A stretch of DNA of 64,000 bases, from NCBI GenBank assembly GCA_020633495.1, contig JACKDR010000016.1, forward strand, positions 62,001 to 126,000, in the 5' to 3' direction. Below, piece by piece: positions 12,690 to 22,556 of this stretch. A program made the position numbers and the translations under genes. Source of the stretch: Kofleriaceae bacterium (GTDB lineage Bacteria > Myxococcota_A > Polyangia > Haliangiales > Haliangiaceae). Within the stretch, counting starts at the first letter, position 1, and every line of letters starts with the position of its first letter. The notes under the pieces are model-generated. The model worked only from the letters and a program-made list of their open reading frames with translations, was not told where the DNA came from and did no database searches.

Positions 12690-13877
12690 CCGGCACAGGT
12701 GTCGCTGACAGCGACGGATCGAAGCCAAGCGTGCGTGCCCCGGTAGGTCGGTCCACCACCGACACAGACATTTCTCAGGTTGTCCACACCCCTGTCGCTG
12801 AGACCGACATTCCCCAATGCAATCCGGAACTTGGAAATCACGGGGTTGTGGCTCCGCTGTGGCTGGCACGCCGGATGCTCTATGGTCTCCCCGTCGGCGG
12901 TCACACCGGACCGCTCGAAGAAACGACGGGCCTCGTCGGGAAGGGCAACCAACTCGTCAGGCCGGGAAGCTCGGACAGGAGGGCTCTCTGGGGACAGAGA
13001 GTCGGGGCAGAGACTGATCGATACGCTGGGGGTCAGGCGCACGGTGCACACGCAGCACCGGGCGACGAAGGCCGTGAGCGGAGGAGGTGTGATGGCACCT
13101 CCAAGGTCGCTGCAGCAGAGCCTGAGGGAGCTGAAAACGCAGGAGGGGACACGGGTGACGCGCGGGACTAAACCCCCCGCCGGACACCGCGGATCACGGT
13201 TCGGAGCAACCCCCTGAGGTCGACGTGACGTTCGCTGGCGCCGGGCAACCGGCAGGCGGCGGCACCAACGGCGCGAGGGGAACGGCCAGCGACGAGCTGG
13301 TACGGCTGGATCGTGGGAGAAAACCCCTGGAGCGAGAACCCTGGACACGGCAGCGGAGCGAAACAGATTCGCAAGGCGCACAGAGGAGCAACCCGTCGAG
13401 AGCGCGCGAAACGCTGAGGGCGGAACACAGATGGACCTGGGATGTCCGTCGAGACGTGGACTCTGAGTGCTGACGTCGTGAAGAGGGGAGAAAGCCCAAG
13501 GGAGGCGCCCGGAGCGGCAACGCAAGGGGCAGATGACTGCACGAAGGGACTCTGAAGGAGCGCGAAGCTCACGAGAGGATGCACCCGCCTTCGCAAGGAG
13601 ACGGGGTCCGGTATCGACGGAAGACCATAGGGTCCATCGGAAACGGTGAGACAAGGATGGGATCGGGGTAACCCAACAGCCCTGATACGTCGGTACAAAC
13701 AACACTCTGAAGAGCGGTGAACTCCACGAGAGGGCGCTGCGCCCCGGTGACGGGAACGCGGCTGGATGCAGGATTCTTGAACCTCCGAAGGGAACACGTC
13801 GAGTCGAGCGGTCCGTTGTGATCGTCGACGCGGAAGCGGCCTGGATGGCGAAAGCCATTCGGGCCGTTGCCATTTTT
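12690..13877 (+). ncRNA. Candidate large structured non-coding RNA (~1.2 kb)
   Basis: No reading frame here has native codon use, a good ribosome site or family similarity, and GC is visibly lower than in neighbouring genes. Many short perfect hairpins are present: 12701-12715, 12747-12763, 12984-13001 (ctctct/agagag), 13084-13103 (ggaggtg/cacctcc), 13287-13301, 13359-13373. Several loops are GNRA tetraloops when read on the + strand: 13241-13254 (gcaa), 13514-13523 (gcaa), 13635-13648 (gaaa), 13665-13674 (gtaa), 13743-13754 (gtga), 13845-13858 (gaaa). A related motif of about 27 nt occurs twice (13552-13578 and 13707-13733). The region ends in a 15-bp GAAA hairpin followed by five T. The RNA reading is inference; the 5' end is a guess, and a decayed mobile element remains possible. 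Confidence 0.5.
13835..13877 (+). terminator. Intrinsic terminator with GAAA loop
   Basis: A 15-bp stem with a few G-T pairs (13835-13849 with 13854-13868), a GAAA loop at 13850-13853, then gccattttt with five T at 13873-13877. It would end a + strand transcript coming from 12.7-13.8 kb. Confidence 0.75.
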
Positions 13878-13966
13878 CGGCGCCGCGTCCGCGATCCGTG
13901 CGGCTTGTTCGCAACCGCGGGGCGGCCCGGTCGAAAGCGACGGGGAACCATCCAACGGAGAGCTCC

Positions 13967-14530
13967 ATGTTCCGCGTCGCCCACCTGCTTCCCCTGCTGT
14001 TCGTCACCGCCTGCTCGATCGCCACCGGCCTCGGCTCGTCGACCCCGTCGGCGCTGTCCGGCGGCGCCGCCGCCCACCGCGAGCCCGACGGCCGCGTCGC
14101 CTACCCGGGCGCCGACCTGCTCACCGCGCGTCGCGACCCGTGCACGCCGGCCCGCAACCACTGCCTGCGCCCCGAGGCGTGGTTCGTCGGCGATCCGTTC
14201 CACGACGACCTCGCCCGCGAGGGCAAGGTCTTCCAGGCCCGCCCGGTCTTCGGCTTCGACGACGCGTGGTGGACCTGGCAGTACGCCGCCGAGGCGCTGC
14301 CCGGCCCGGCCTACCGGACCGCGCCGGCCACCGCGGCGCTGGCCGCCGGCGACCTGGTCATCTGGTTCGACGACGACTACGACCACTTTCCGGCCACCGA
14401 GCACGAGGCCCAGACCAGCCGGCACTGGATGATGGGCTACGTCGGCGCGGTCGACGGCGCGCACGTCCGCACCGTCGGCGGCCGCGACGTCGACCTCGAC
14501 CGGGCGCGCGCCGTGGTCGAGACCCGGTAG
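13967..14530 (+). CDS. Lipoprotein of unknown function
   Basis: A 187-residue lipoprotein: the signal ends in LFVTAC with Cys16. The mature domain contains two cysteines (DPCTPARNHCLRPEAW) and a block rich in Trp and Asp (FDDAWWTWQYAAEAL; LVIWFDDDYDHFPA). No family is recognised. Start at ATG 13967 is supported by ACGGAGAG upstream. The terminator at 13877 insulates it from the candidate RNA. Confidence 0.7.
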   Translation: MFRVAHLLPLLFVTACSIATGLGSSTPSALSGGAAAHREPDGRVAYPGADLLTARRDPCTPARNHCLRPEAWFVGDPFHDDLAREGKVFQARPVFGFDDAWWTWQYAAEALPGPAYRTAPATAALAAGDLVIWFDDDYDHFPATEHEAQTSRHWMMGYVGAVDGAHVRTVGGRDVDLDRARAVVETR

Positions 14531-14622
14531 CCCGGCGCGCCGTGGCTCGGCGCGGCGAGGTCGGCGGGGCGCACCCCGCGGGACCGGGCGCGCGCCAGAG
14601 CCCACCCGCTGACGAGCGTCCG

Positions 14623-15297
14623 TTATAGCGCCGCCCAGACGTCGAACAGATAGAGGTCCGAGCGCAGCGTCTCGGCGCCGGCCGGCGTCGCCACGTCACC
14701 GGCGCCGAGGTGCCGCCAGTCGACGAGCACGACGAAGTGCCAGCGCCGGAACAGCACCGCGATGCCGGCTCCGGCCTCGTACCCGAGCCGGGTCTGGCTC
14801 GTCTTCGTGCCATCCACGCTGGCGGTGCCCGGCTCGGCGACCGCCGCGGCCCGCAGGATGAACGGCCGGAGCGGCGTGACGGTCGCGATCGCCGCGATCG
14901 GGACGCCCGAGGTCGAGATCTCGGTAGTGTCGGTCGACGCCGTCGCGAGTCCCCAGCCCACCGACGCACCCACGCCGAGGAAGTTCGTGACCTCGACCAT
15001 CGCCTCGAGCCGGAGGTCGAAGCCGCCGCCGTGCAGGGCCGGCCGGTCGCCGAGCCTCATGGTGCCGAGCCCGAGCCGGCCGCCGACGATCGCGCCGAGG
15101 CGGCCGACCCCGACCTCCTCGGGCGCGGCGCCCAGCGCCCCCATCCGGTACCAGCCCCCGCCGAGGCTCTGGGTGGCGAACTGCCGCCCCTCGCGGAACC
15201 TCGGTGCGGCCCCGGGCACGACCTTGCCGACCGCGAGGTTCGAGCAGGCCGCGATCGCGGCGATCGCGACGACCATGGCACCCCGGATCACATGCAT
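14623..15297 (-). CDS. Lipoprotein with beta-barrel-like composition
   Basis: A 224-residue lipoprotein: the signal ends in IAAIAAC with Cys18. The mature part is rich in Gly, aromatic residues and alternating strands (GVGASVGWGLATAS; LGYEAGAGIAVLFRRWHFVVLVDWRHLG), typical of outer-membrane beta-barrels or porin-like surface proteins. Last gene of a three-gene set, overlapping the preceding gene by 10 nt. Function unknown. Confidence 0.7.
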   Translation of the reverse strand: MHVIRGAMVVAIAAIAACSNLAVGKVVPGAAPRFREGRQFATQSLGGGWYRMGALGAAPEEVGVGRLGAIVGGRLGLGTMRLGDRPALHGGGFDLRLEAMVEVTNFLGVGASVGWGLATASTDTTEISTSGVPIAAIATVTPLRPFILRAAAVAEPGTASVDGTKTSQTRLGYEAGAGIAVLFRRWHFVVLVDWRHLGAGDVATPAGAETLRSDLYLFDVWAAL

Positions 15298-15902
15298 GAC
15301 GACTCCGATCGTGTGCGGACCAACGCGGCGGCGTCGGCGCGGCTGGCTGGATCGCAGCGGCGCCAGAACATGCGGAACAGGCGGACGCGGGCCTGCACGC
15401 CCCAGCCCTGGTACGTCACCGAGGGGCCGAGCGCGAGCGCGTCCGTGGCGCGGACCACCTGCGGCCCGACGAGGACGTGCAGCGCGGTGCCGCGTGTCGG
15501 ATGGACCGACACGCCCAGCCCGGCGTAGCCCTCCGCGTAGAGATCGCCGTCACCGTTGGCGAGGGAGGCCCCCATCGTCGCGCGCGGCCGCACCGTCCAG
15601 CCGCTGTTGCCGATCGCCGACGCCAGCCAGACCCGGAGCGGCCGCGCCGAGATCCCGGCGCCGGGATCGTCGGTGGCGCCACCGTCGCCGACGGTCTGCC
15701 AGCCCAGCCCCAGCCCGAGATCGGCGTCACGGAGCCAGTCGAACTCCAGCGCGAGCCCGAGCCCGGCGGTCACCGTGCGGTCGCCGCGGTCGGCGCCATT
15801 GGCGTCGAGGCGCGCCAGGCCGGCGTTGACCTCGACCGCCCACCCCATCCCGGCGCTGCACGCGCTCAGCACGAGGGGAGCCGCGAGCAGCACGCCGCGC
15901 AT
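15288..15902 (-). CDS. Lipoprotein with beta-barrel-like composition
   Basis: A 204-residue lipoprotein: the signal ends in LVLSAC with Cys15. Repeated strand-like segments (TAGLGLALEFDW, LGLGLGWQTVGD, GYAGLGVSVHPTRG) suggest a small outer-membrane barrel similar in style to its neighbour. Its ATG shares one base with the stop of the upstream gene (TGATG), indicating translational coupling, and its own end overlaps the next start. Confidence 0.7.
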   Translation of the reverse strand: MRGVLLAAPLVLSACSAGMGWAVEVNAGLARLDANGADRGDRTVTAGLGLALEFDWLRDADLGLGLGWQTVGDGGATDDPGAGISARPLRVWLASAIGNSGWTVRPRATMGASLANGDGDLYAEGYAGLGVSVHPTRGTALHVLVGPQVVRATDALALGPSVTYQGWGVQARVRLFRMFWRRCDPASRADAAALVRTRSESSCM

Positions 15903-16240
15903 CAGGGCGCCCGGCCCTCGGCGACGATGTCGGTGATCAGCTTGGTGCAGACGTCGCCGTCGCCGGTGCACGCGCAGCGGATCTTCTCGCCCTCGGTCCG
16001 GCAGCCGATCGGGTGCTCGGCCGGTAGCTCGGGGCAGGCCCAGTTGTCCGCCTGGGCGCCTCGCTCGACCTTGGTGCAGCCGTGCCGTTCGGTGCCCCGA
16101 AAGATGATGGCGTCCTCGCCGGCGTGGAGACCGGTGTCGATGACGTGGGTGCTGGCCATCTCCTTGACCAGCTGTCCCCCCAGTCCGAAGCAGCCCGCCA
16201 GGCTGGTCGCCACGACGAGCACGAGCGCGATCCGATGCAT
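15902..16240 (-). CDS. Small cysteine-rich lipoprotein
   Basis: A 112-residue lipoprotein: the signal ends in SLAGC with Cys17. Six further cysteines in the C-terminal half (HGCTK, WACPE, IGCRT, RCACTG, VCTK) suggest a compact disulfide-bonded domain. First gene of the set with the two barrel-like lipoproteins. GGAGG 5 nt upstream fixes the start at 16240. Function unknown. Confidence 0.7.
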   Translation of the reverse strand: MHRIALVLVVATSLAGCFGLGGQLVKEMASTHVIDTGLHAGEDAIIFRGTERHGCTKVERGAQADNWACPELPAEHPIGCRTEGEKIRCACTGDGDVCTKLITDIVAEGRAP

Positions 16241-16320
16241 GCGTCCTCCACTTGTTTCGGGGCGGCTACCGCCCCCTGATCCGGTGGACACGCAACGTCG
16301 GTGGCTGGCGTCAGGTGCGT

Positions 16321-16326
16321 TACGCT
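16321..16326 (+). promoter_or_regulatory. -10-like hexamer before the 16333 gene
   Basis: TACGCT six bases before the GTG start, without a Shine-Dalgarno sequence; fits a leaderless mRNA. Confidence 0.35.
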
Positions 16327-16332
16327 CGGGTC

Positions 16333-16905
16333 GTGCGGTTCGTGATCGTCGCCCTGCTCGGGCTGGCCGCCGTGGGGCGTCCGGTCCAGGCCGACGGCTG
16401 CCAGTTCGACTGGTACACGTCGGCCGGGACGGTGTCGCCCGGCGCCGTGTGCCGTGCGGTCGTGCTGACCACCGATGCTGCCGGCGCCGACCACGCGGAG
16501 GGCAGCGCCGTGTTCGCGTCCGAGGTCGCGGGGCGGGGCACGCTGGCCGTGACCCTCCGCGCGTTGAGCCCGTGGGCCGGGCCGCTCCAGATCCAGTTCC
16601 CCGGCGGCTGGGTGCTGCTGCGCGACGACGCGATCGGGCTGTACACCAGCGAGGCGCAGTGGGGCAGCCGCGGCTGGCAGCCGCTGCCCTCCGGGGTCGA
16701 GGCACGGCGGCTGGTCGACGAGCGGCGCCTCGAGCTCGACCTGCGCGGCGACGGCGTGGTGGTGGTGCGCCTCGCTGGTGTCGAGGCGGCGCGCTGGTCG
16801 CTCGACACCCCGGCGCGGGGGGTGTTCGCGGTGTGGCTGCACGGGCCGCGCGGGCGACGCGCGCGGGTCGCGATCAGCGACTGGTCGCTGCCCCCGGCGG
16901 AGTGA
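16333..16905 (+). CDS. Exported protein of unknown function
   Basis: About 190 residues with a Sec signal peptide (VRFVIVALLGLAAVGRPVQA) and a beta-rich mature domain containing two early cysteines (DGCQFDW, AVCRAVVL). Two in-frame GTG codons lie close together; 16333 is chosen because the signal peptide starts there and a TAnnnT hexamer lies 6 nt upstream. Its last 32 bp overlap the end of the convergent kinase gene. Function unknown; no family recognised. Confidence 0.6.
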   Translation: MRFVIVALLGLAAVGRPVQADGCQFDWYTSAGTVSPGAVCRAVVLTTDAAGADHAEGSAVFASEVAGRGTLAVTLRALSPWAGPLQIQFPGGWVLLRDDAIGLYTSEAQWGSRGWQPLPSGVEARRLVDERRLELDLRGDGVVVVRLAGVEAARWSLDTPARGVFAVWLHGPRGRRARVAISDWSLPPAE

Positions 16906-19900
16906 CGCAGCGATCGACCTCCGCGGCCCGGCCGAACGCGCTCAGGGTCGCGCACACGCGCTCGAACGCGGCGTCGACGGTCAGCGGCTGGACGTCGACG
17001 TCGCCGCCGCTGTCGCCGACCAGCAGCCAGCGCGCGTCGGGCGTCACCTCCAGCGCGGTCGGCACCGCGCCGTCACGCGACGGGATCACCCAGCGGAGGC
17101 GGCCGTCGTGCAGGTCCCAGATCCGGATCTCGCCGCTGGCGTGGCCGGTCGCCAGCAGCGTGCCGTCGCGTGCCGTCGCGGTCGCGACCACCGGCGCGCC
17201 GCTCCGCGCGAGCTCGGTCTCGCCGCCGGCGCGGTGCCGGACGACGAGCCGGCCCTCGGCGTCGACCACGATCGCCGCCCCGTCGCCATCGATCGCGACG
17301 GCGCGTCCTGGCCACGGCCTCGCGACGCCGCCGACGACGCCGGTGGTGTCGTCGGCCCGCGCCACCAGCAGGTCGTCGTCTCGCGGCACGATCGCGACCA
17401 CCTCCGGGCCGCCGAGCTCGCGGCCCCCGGCGGGAGACCACGTCCTCACGCCGTCGGCGTGCCCGCTCACCACGCCGTCGCGGGTCGGCGCGATCGCGGT
17501 CACCGGCCGCGGTGCGCGCGCCCGCCACGGCGGGCCGACGGTCGCGCCGACCGACCACCGGGCCAGCTCGCCGTCGAGATCGCCCGCGGCGAGGGCGTCG
17601 CCGGCGACGTCGAAGCCGATCGCCGAGATCGGCGCCCGGCCCAGGGCGAGCGTCGCCACCAGCCTGCCATCGCGCGCCCACAGCCGGACCGCACCGTCGG
17701 CGTGGCCGGTCGCCAGCCAGCGCGCGCCGGGCGCCGCTACCAGCGCCTCGGCGCCGGTTCGCGTGGTCTGGCCGATCGTGCCGTCGAGTCTGGTCGCGCG
17801 GACGACGCCGTCGAGGCTGACCACGAGCGCGCCGTCCGGCCCGGCGTCGATCGCGACGATCTCGCCGTCGTGCGCGGCGAGCGCGCCGGCGGCGACGCCG
17901 CGCCGCGCGTCCCACAGCCAGGCCTCGTGCGCGGAGGTGATCGCGAGGACGCGATCGCCGGTCGGGGCGTCGGCCAGGGTCGCCCGATCGAAGCGGGCGT
18001 GGCCGGGCAGCCGCGCCACGACCTCGCCGTCGGTGGCGTCGAGCGCGACCACCTCGCGGCCTCGCATCGTCGCGAACATGCGCGGCGAGCCCGGCTGACC
18101 GTCGAGGTCCGGGTTGAGGAACGGCGCCGGCCGCGGCGGCCAGGCGGGCGCCCGCACCCCGACCACTTCGGACGGGCCGTACGAGACCACCGCCCAGCCG
18201 CCCGCCGGCGACGGCACGATCCCACCTAGCCGTCGGCCCGGGTGCTCGACCACCAGCCGCGGCGTCGGCGGTGCGCCGCCCCGCAGGTGGTCGCGGACCG
18301 CGGCCAGCGGCCAGGCGAGGCCGCGGCCGTCGTCGCCGGCGCTGAGCACGACCTCGTCGGCGCGATCGAGCCACAGCACCGCCTCGCCGTGGTGGGCGCG
18401 CCACCGGGCGCTCGCGGCGCCGTCCCACGCGAGCAGCTCGCCGTCCGCGCACGACGCGATCGCGAGGTCGTCGGCGGTCACGAGCCGCGACGCCGCGCAC
18501 CCGACGCCGCTGTCCGCGAGGCGCGTCCCGGTCGCCGCGTCCCACCGGCGGAGCCCGGCGCGGCACGCGGTGACCAGCGTGCCGTCGGCGAGGAATGCGG
18601 CGGCGCAGGCTTCACCGGCCGCGCCGCCGGCGTCGACCACGCGGCTCGCCGCGTCCGCGACGTCGAGCACCTCGACCACGCCTTCGGTGCCGGTGATCAC
18701 GACGTGGGAACCGTCCGGCGCCCAGGCGAGCCACCGCGGGTTGGACAGCTTGGACGCCCGGGCGTGCGTGCGCACGCCATCGACGCCGCGCCGCAGCTCC
18801 AGGGACGCGTCGCCGCTGATCGCGGCGATGCGGGCCCCGTCGGGGGACCACGCCGCGGTGCGCACCGGGCCGTCGTCGAGCGCGCGCGCGGCCGGCCCCG
18901 CCGCCAGCACGTCGACCAGCGCCTGCCAGAGCTCGTCGTCCGCCGGCGCCGTCCCGGCCGCGGCGCCGGCGAGGGCGATCGCGTCGAGTCGGCCAGTTGG
19001 GGTCGCCGCGAGCAGCCGGGCGCGGGCCGCACGCGACCGGGCGAGCGCGCGCTGCGCCCCCTGTTCGCTGGTGACCGCGCGCGCCCGTGCGCGCTCGGCG
19101 CGGTCCCGCTCCTGGACCACGCAGCGCACCGAGGCGATCGCCACGACGGCGACCGCGAGCAGCGCCGCCGTGGCCACCCGGACCGCGGTGCGGTGGCGCC
19201 GCAGGAAGTGGCGCACCAGCTCGCGGGTCCGGTAGCGGTAGGCCCGGATCAGCTGGCCGGCCGTGTAGCGACGGAGGTCCTCGGCGAGCTCGAGGGCGGT
19301 CGCGTACCGCGCCGCCGGATCGCGCGCCATCGCGCGCTCCACCACCGCGACCAGCTCGGGCGGCGCCGCCGGCCAGGCGTCGGCCAGGGGCGCGGGTGGG
19401 CCCGCCAGCACGCGCCTCCGGATCGTGTCGCCGTCGCCGGCCCCGTAGGGGGCGACACCGGCGAGCAGGTGGTACAGCGTCGCGCCGAGCGCGTAGACGT
19501 CGACGCGCGGATCGGTGGCGCCGCCGCGCGCCTGTTCGGGCGGCATGTACGCCGCCGTGCCCGCGCCGAACCGGGTGAGCCCGTCGGCGGGGGCGGGCCC
19601 CTCGACCTCGGGGCCGTCGGCGCCGTCGATCGTGCGCGCCAGGCCCCAGTCGATCACCACGGTCTCGCCGAAGCTGCCGAGGAGGATGTTCGCGGGCTTG
19701 ATGTCGCGGTGGAGGACGCCGCGGCCGTGAGCGTAGGCGATCGCCTCGGCGGCGGCGACCAGGCGGGGCAGCAGCAGCAGCCGGGCCTCCGGGACCGTCG
19801 CCGCGGCGATGGCGTCGTCGAGCGGCGTGCCCTCGACCAGGGGCATCGTGTAGAACGGTTCGTCGTCGGGCCAGCGGCCTAGCTCGAGCACGCCGACGAT

Positions 19901-20251
19901 GCTGGGGTGCTGGAGGCGCGCGGTGAGGCGTGCCTCGCGCAGGAAACGAGCCCGCAGCGCGTCGCCCGAGCCGGGCAGGGCGCGCGCCTGCTTGATCACG
20001 ACCTCGCGGCCGAGGCGGCGATCGCGGGCGCGCAGGAGGTGACCCATGCCGCCGCGATGGTCGGCGAGGGGGACGCGGTCGGTGTAGAGCCCCGGGTCGA
20101 CCTCGATCAGCGGCGGGCCGCGATCCCCGAACGGGGCCCCGAGGCCGGCGATCGCGCGGCAGGTCGCACATGCGACGAGGTGCGCCTCGATCGCGCCGTC
20201 GATCCGTCCGGCCGCGTGGGCGAGGATGTCAGCGACCGCCGGGTGGTCCAT
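16874..20251 (-). CDS. Membrane Ser/Thr protein kinase fused to a WD40-type beta-propeller
   Basis: An 1125-residue protein. Residues 25-33 hold a short HxxxCxxC motif like the zinc fingers of anti-sigma factors. A Hanks-type kinase domain follows (about 55-330) with Lys87 (VVIKQ), Glu106, HRDIKPANILL at 181-191, and the magnesium motif as Asp201-Trp-Gly instead of DFG; MPPEQARGG marks the APE region. A membrane helix spans about 357-378, after which about 700 residues form WD40-like repeats facing outward or forming a docking platform. Such kinases sense or integrate signals in myxobacteria. The glycine-rich loop is degenerate (DHRGGMGHLLRA). It is divergent from a sigma-like regulator with almost no gap, suggesting a functional pair. 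Confidence 0.92.
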   Translation of the reverse strand: MDHPAVADILAHAAGRIDGAIEAHLVACATCRAIAGLGAPFGDRGPPLIEVDPGLYTDRVPLADHRGGMGHLLRARDRRLGREVVIKQARALPGSGDALRARFLREARLTARLQHPSIVGVLELGRWPDDEPFYTMPLVEGTPLDDAIAAATVPEARLLLLPRLVAAAEAIAYAHGRGVLHRDIKPANILLGSFGETVVIDWGLARTIDGADGPEVEGPAPADGLTRFGAGTAAYMPPEQARGGATDPRVDVYALGATLYHLLAGVAPYGAGDGDTIRRRVLAGPPAPLADAWPAAPPELVAVVERAMARDPAARYATALELAEDLRRYTAGQLIRAYRYRTRELVRHFLRRHRTAVRVATAALLAVAVVAIASVRCVVQERDRAERARARAVTSEQGAQRALARSRAARARLLAATPTGRLDAIALAGAAAGTAPADDELWQALVDVLAAGPAARALDDGPVRTAAWSPDGARIAAISGDASLELRRGVDGVRTHARASKLSNPRWLAWAPDGSHVVITGTEGVVEVLDVADAASRVVDAGGAAGEACAAAFLADGTLVTACRAGLRRWDAATGTRLADSGVGCAASRLVTADDLAIASCADGELLAWDGAASARWRAHHGEAVLWLDRADEVVLSAGDDGRGLAWPLAAVRDHLRGGAPPTPRLVVEHPGRRLGGIVPSPAGGWAVVSYGPSEVVGVRAPAWPPRPAPFLNPDLDGQPGSPRMFATMRGREVVALDATDGEVVARLPGHARFDRATLADAPTGDRVLAITSAHEAWLWDARRGVAAGALAAHDGEIVAIDAGPDGALVVSLDGVVRATRLDGTIGQTTRTGAEALVAAPGARWLATGHADGAVRLWARDGRLVATLALGRAPISAIGFDVAGDALAAGDLDGELARWSVGATVGPPWRARAPRPVTAIAPTRDGVVSGHADGVRTWSPAGGRELGGPEVVAIVPRDDDLLVARADDTTGVVGGVARPWPGRAVAIDGDGAAIVVDAEGRLVVRHRAGGETELARSGAPVVATATARDGTLLATGHASGEIRIWDLHDGRLRWVIPSRDGAVPTALEVTPDARWLLVGDSGGDVDVQPLTVDAAFERVCATLSAFGRAAEVDRCVTPPGAATSR

Positions 20252-20269
20252 GCGGGATCGTCACCATGA

Positions 20270-20275
20270 TACAGT
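20270..20275 (+). promoter_or_regulatory. -10-like hexamer before the sigma-like gene
   Basis: TACAGT eight bases before ATG 20284, preceded by an extended -10 TG (tgatacagt). This argues for the 20284 start over an ATG at 20266, which lies inside the promoter. Confidence 0.4.
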
Positions 20276-20283
20276 GCCGCGAC

Positions 20284-21069
20284 ATGCGCTGGGACGTCGC
20301 CACCGAGACGGCGTGCGAGGCGCTGGTCGCGATCGTGTGCGACGACGGTCGGGCGCGCGAGGCCCGGGAACAGGCCTGGCGCGAGCTACTGGCCCGGGTC
20401 GCGCCGGCGATCGAGAGCTGGTCGCGGCGCAGCCCGATCCTCCGCCAGGCGGGCCTGGCGACCCCCGACGACGCCCGCGCCGTGCTGGTCGCGGTGCTCG
20501 AGCGGCTCGCCGACGACGACTTCGCGAACCTGCGCCGGTACCTGGCCCGGCGCCCACCCCCACCAGGCCAGGCCGATGCGGTCGACGCGCTCGCCCGGCT
20601 GGTCGAGGACGACGGCGGCCGCGACGACCCGGCGGCGGAGGAAGCCGCCGACCCGATGAGCTCGACGCCGCTGCAGGCGTGGCTGCGAACCCTGGTCCGG
20701 TACGTCGAGCGCGACCAGGTGCGCCGCCGGCTCGGCAGCGGTGCCGACCGCGGCAAGCGCAGCGTCACCACCGACGCCGCGCCGTTCGACACCGACGCGG
20801 CGGCCGCGCTCGGCCACCGGCCGCCGGTCACGGACGCGCTGGCGATCGCGGCGATCGTCGCCGAGGTCCGCGGGTACATGGCCACGTTTCCGGCGCCGAT
20901 GCGCGAGGCCCTCGAGCTGTGGCTCGACGAGACGTCGTTCGACGAGATCGCCGCGCGGCTAGGGCTCGAGGACGCGAGGCGCGCGCGGGCCCTGGTGCGT
21001 GCCGGGCAGGCCCGGCTGCGCGAGCGCTTCCGCGACCGGATGCCGGCGATCTTCGGCGAGGCCGCGTAG
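20284..21069 (+). CDS. Sigma-70-like regulator (region 4 helix-turn-helix)
   Basis: About 261 residues. The C-terminal part (roughly 195-250) resembles sigma region 4: helices with FPAPMREALELWLDETSFDEIAARLG followed by a basic recognition segment (RARALVRAGQARLRERF). An N-terminal helical region could be region 2, but the DNA-melting motifs are not clear and an acidic insertion lies near 110-130. Divergent and nearly abutting the kinase-propeller gene, so kinase output may control this factor or the reverse; that is inference. A sigma-like transcription factor is likely; which genes it reads is unknown. Confidence 0.6.
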   Translation: MRWDVATETACEALVAIVCDDGRAREAREQAWRELLARVAPAIESWSRRSPILRQAGLATPDDARAVLVAVLERLADDDFANLRRYLARRPPPPGQADAVDALARLVEDDGGRDDPAAEEAADPMSSTPLQAWLRTLVRYVERDQVRRRLGSGADRGKRSVTTDAAPFDTDAAAALGHRPPVTDALAIAAIVAEVRGYMATFPAPMREALELWLDETSFDEIAARLGLEDARRARALVRAGQARLRERFRDRMPAIFGEAA

Positions 21070-21131
21070 GTCACACCACGGACACACGCAGGCGCGCGCG
21101 GGGCCGTCAGGCAGGGCCTGGGGCGCCGCGC

Positions 21132-22442
<1,311 letters not shown>

Positions 22443-22556
22443 CCGGGAATGCTCCGACGGCGGCCGTGGGGAGTCAAATCAACGCCGTTCAGTATCGCAA
22501 CCTGTCTGAATCACTGCGCTTGCGTTCCCTCGCGGCGCCCGGCATGGTCGCCCGAC
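22443..22556. promoter_or_regulatory. Divergent promoter region HD gene / fdhD
   Basis: A 114-bp gap with a locally AT-richer core. An inverted pair ttcag (22488-22492) and ctgaa (22506-22510) spaced 13 bp apart could be an operator half-site pair. No clear -35/-10 set is seen. Confidence 0.35.

Noticed and set aside
13835..13868. Domain V of a group II intron
   Set aside because: It has AGC near the base and a GAAA loop, but the stem pairs for 15 positions with no two-base bulge, and no reverse transcriptase or other intron domains are seen; terminator fits better.
12608..14605. Long minus-strand frame across the candidate RNA
   Set aside because: Ser/Arg/Pro-rich, crosses hairpins and a real lipoprotein gene, no ribosome site, no family pattern.
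22443..22556. Riboswitch upstream of fdhD
   Set aside because: The gap is short, only one weak inverted pair is present, and no known riboswitch core was recognised.
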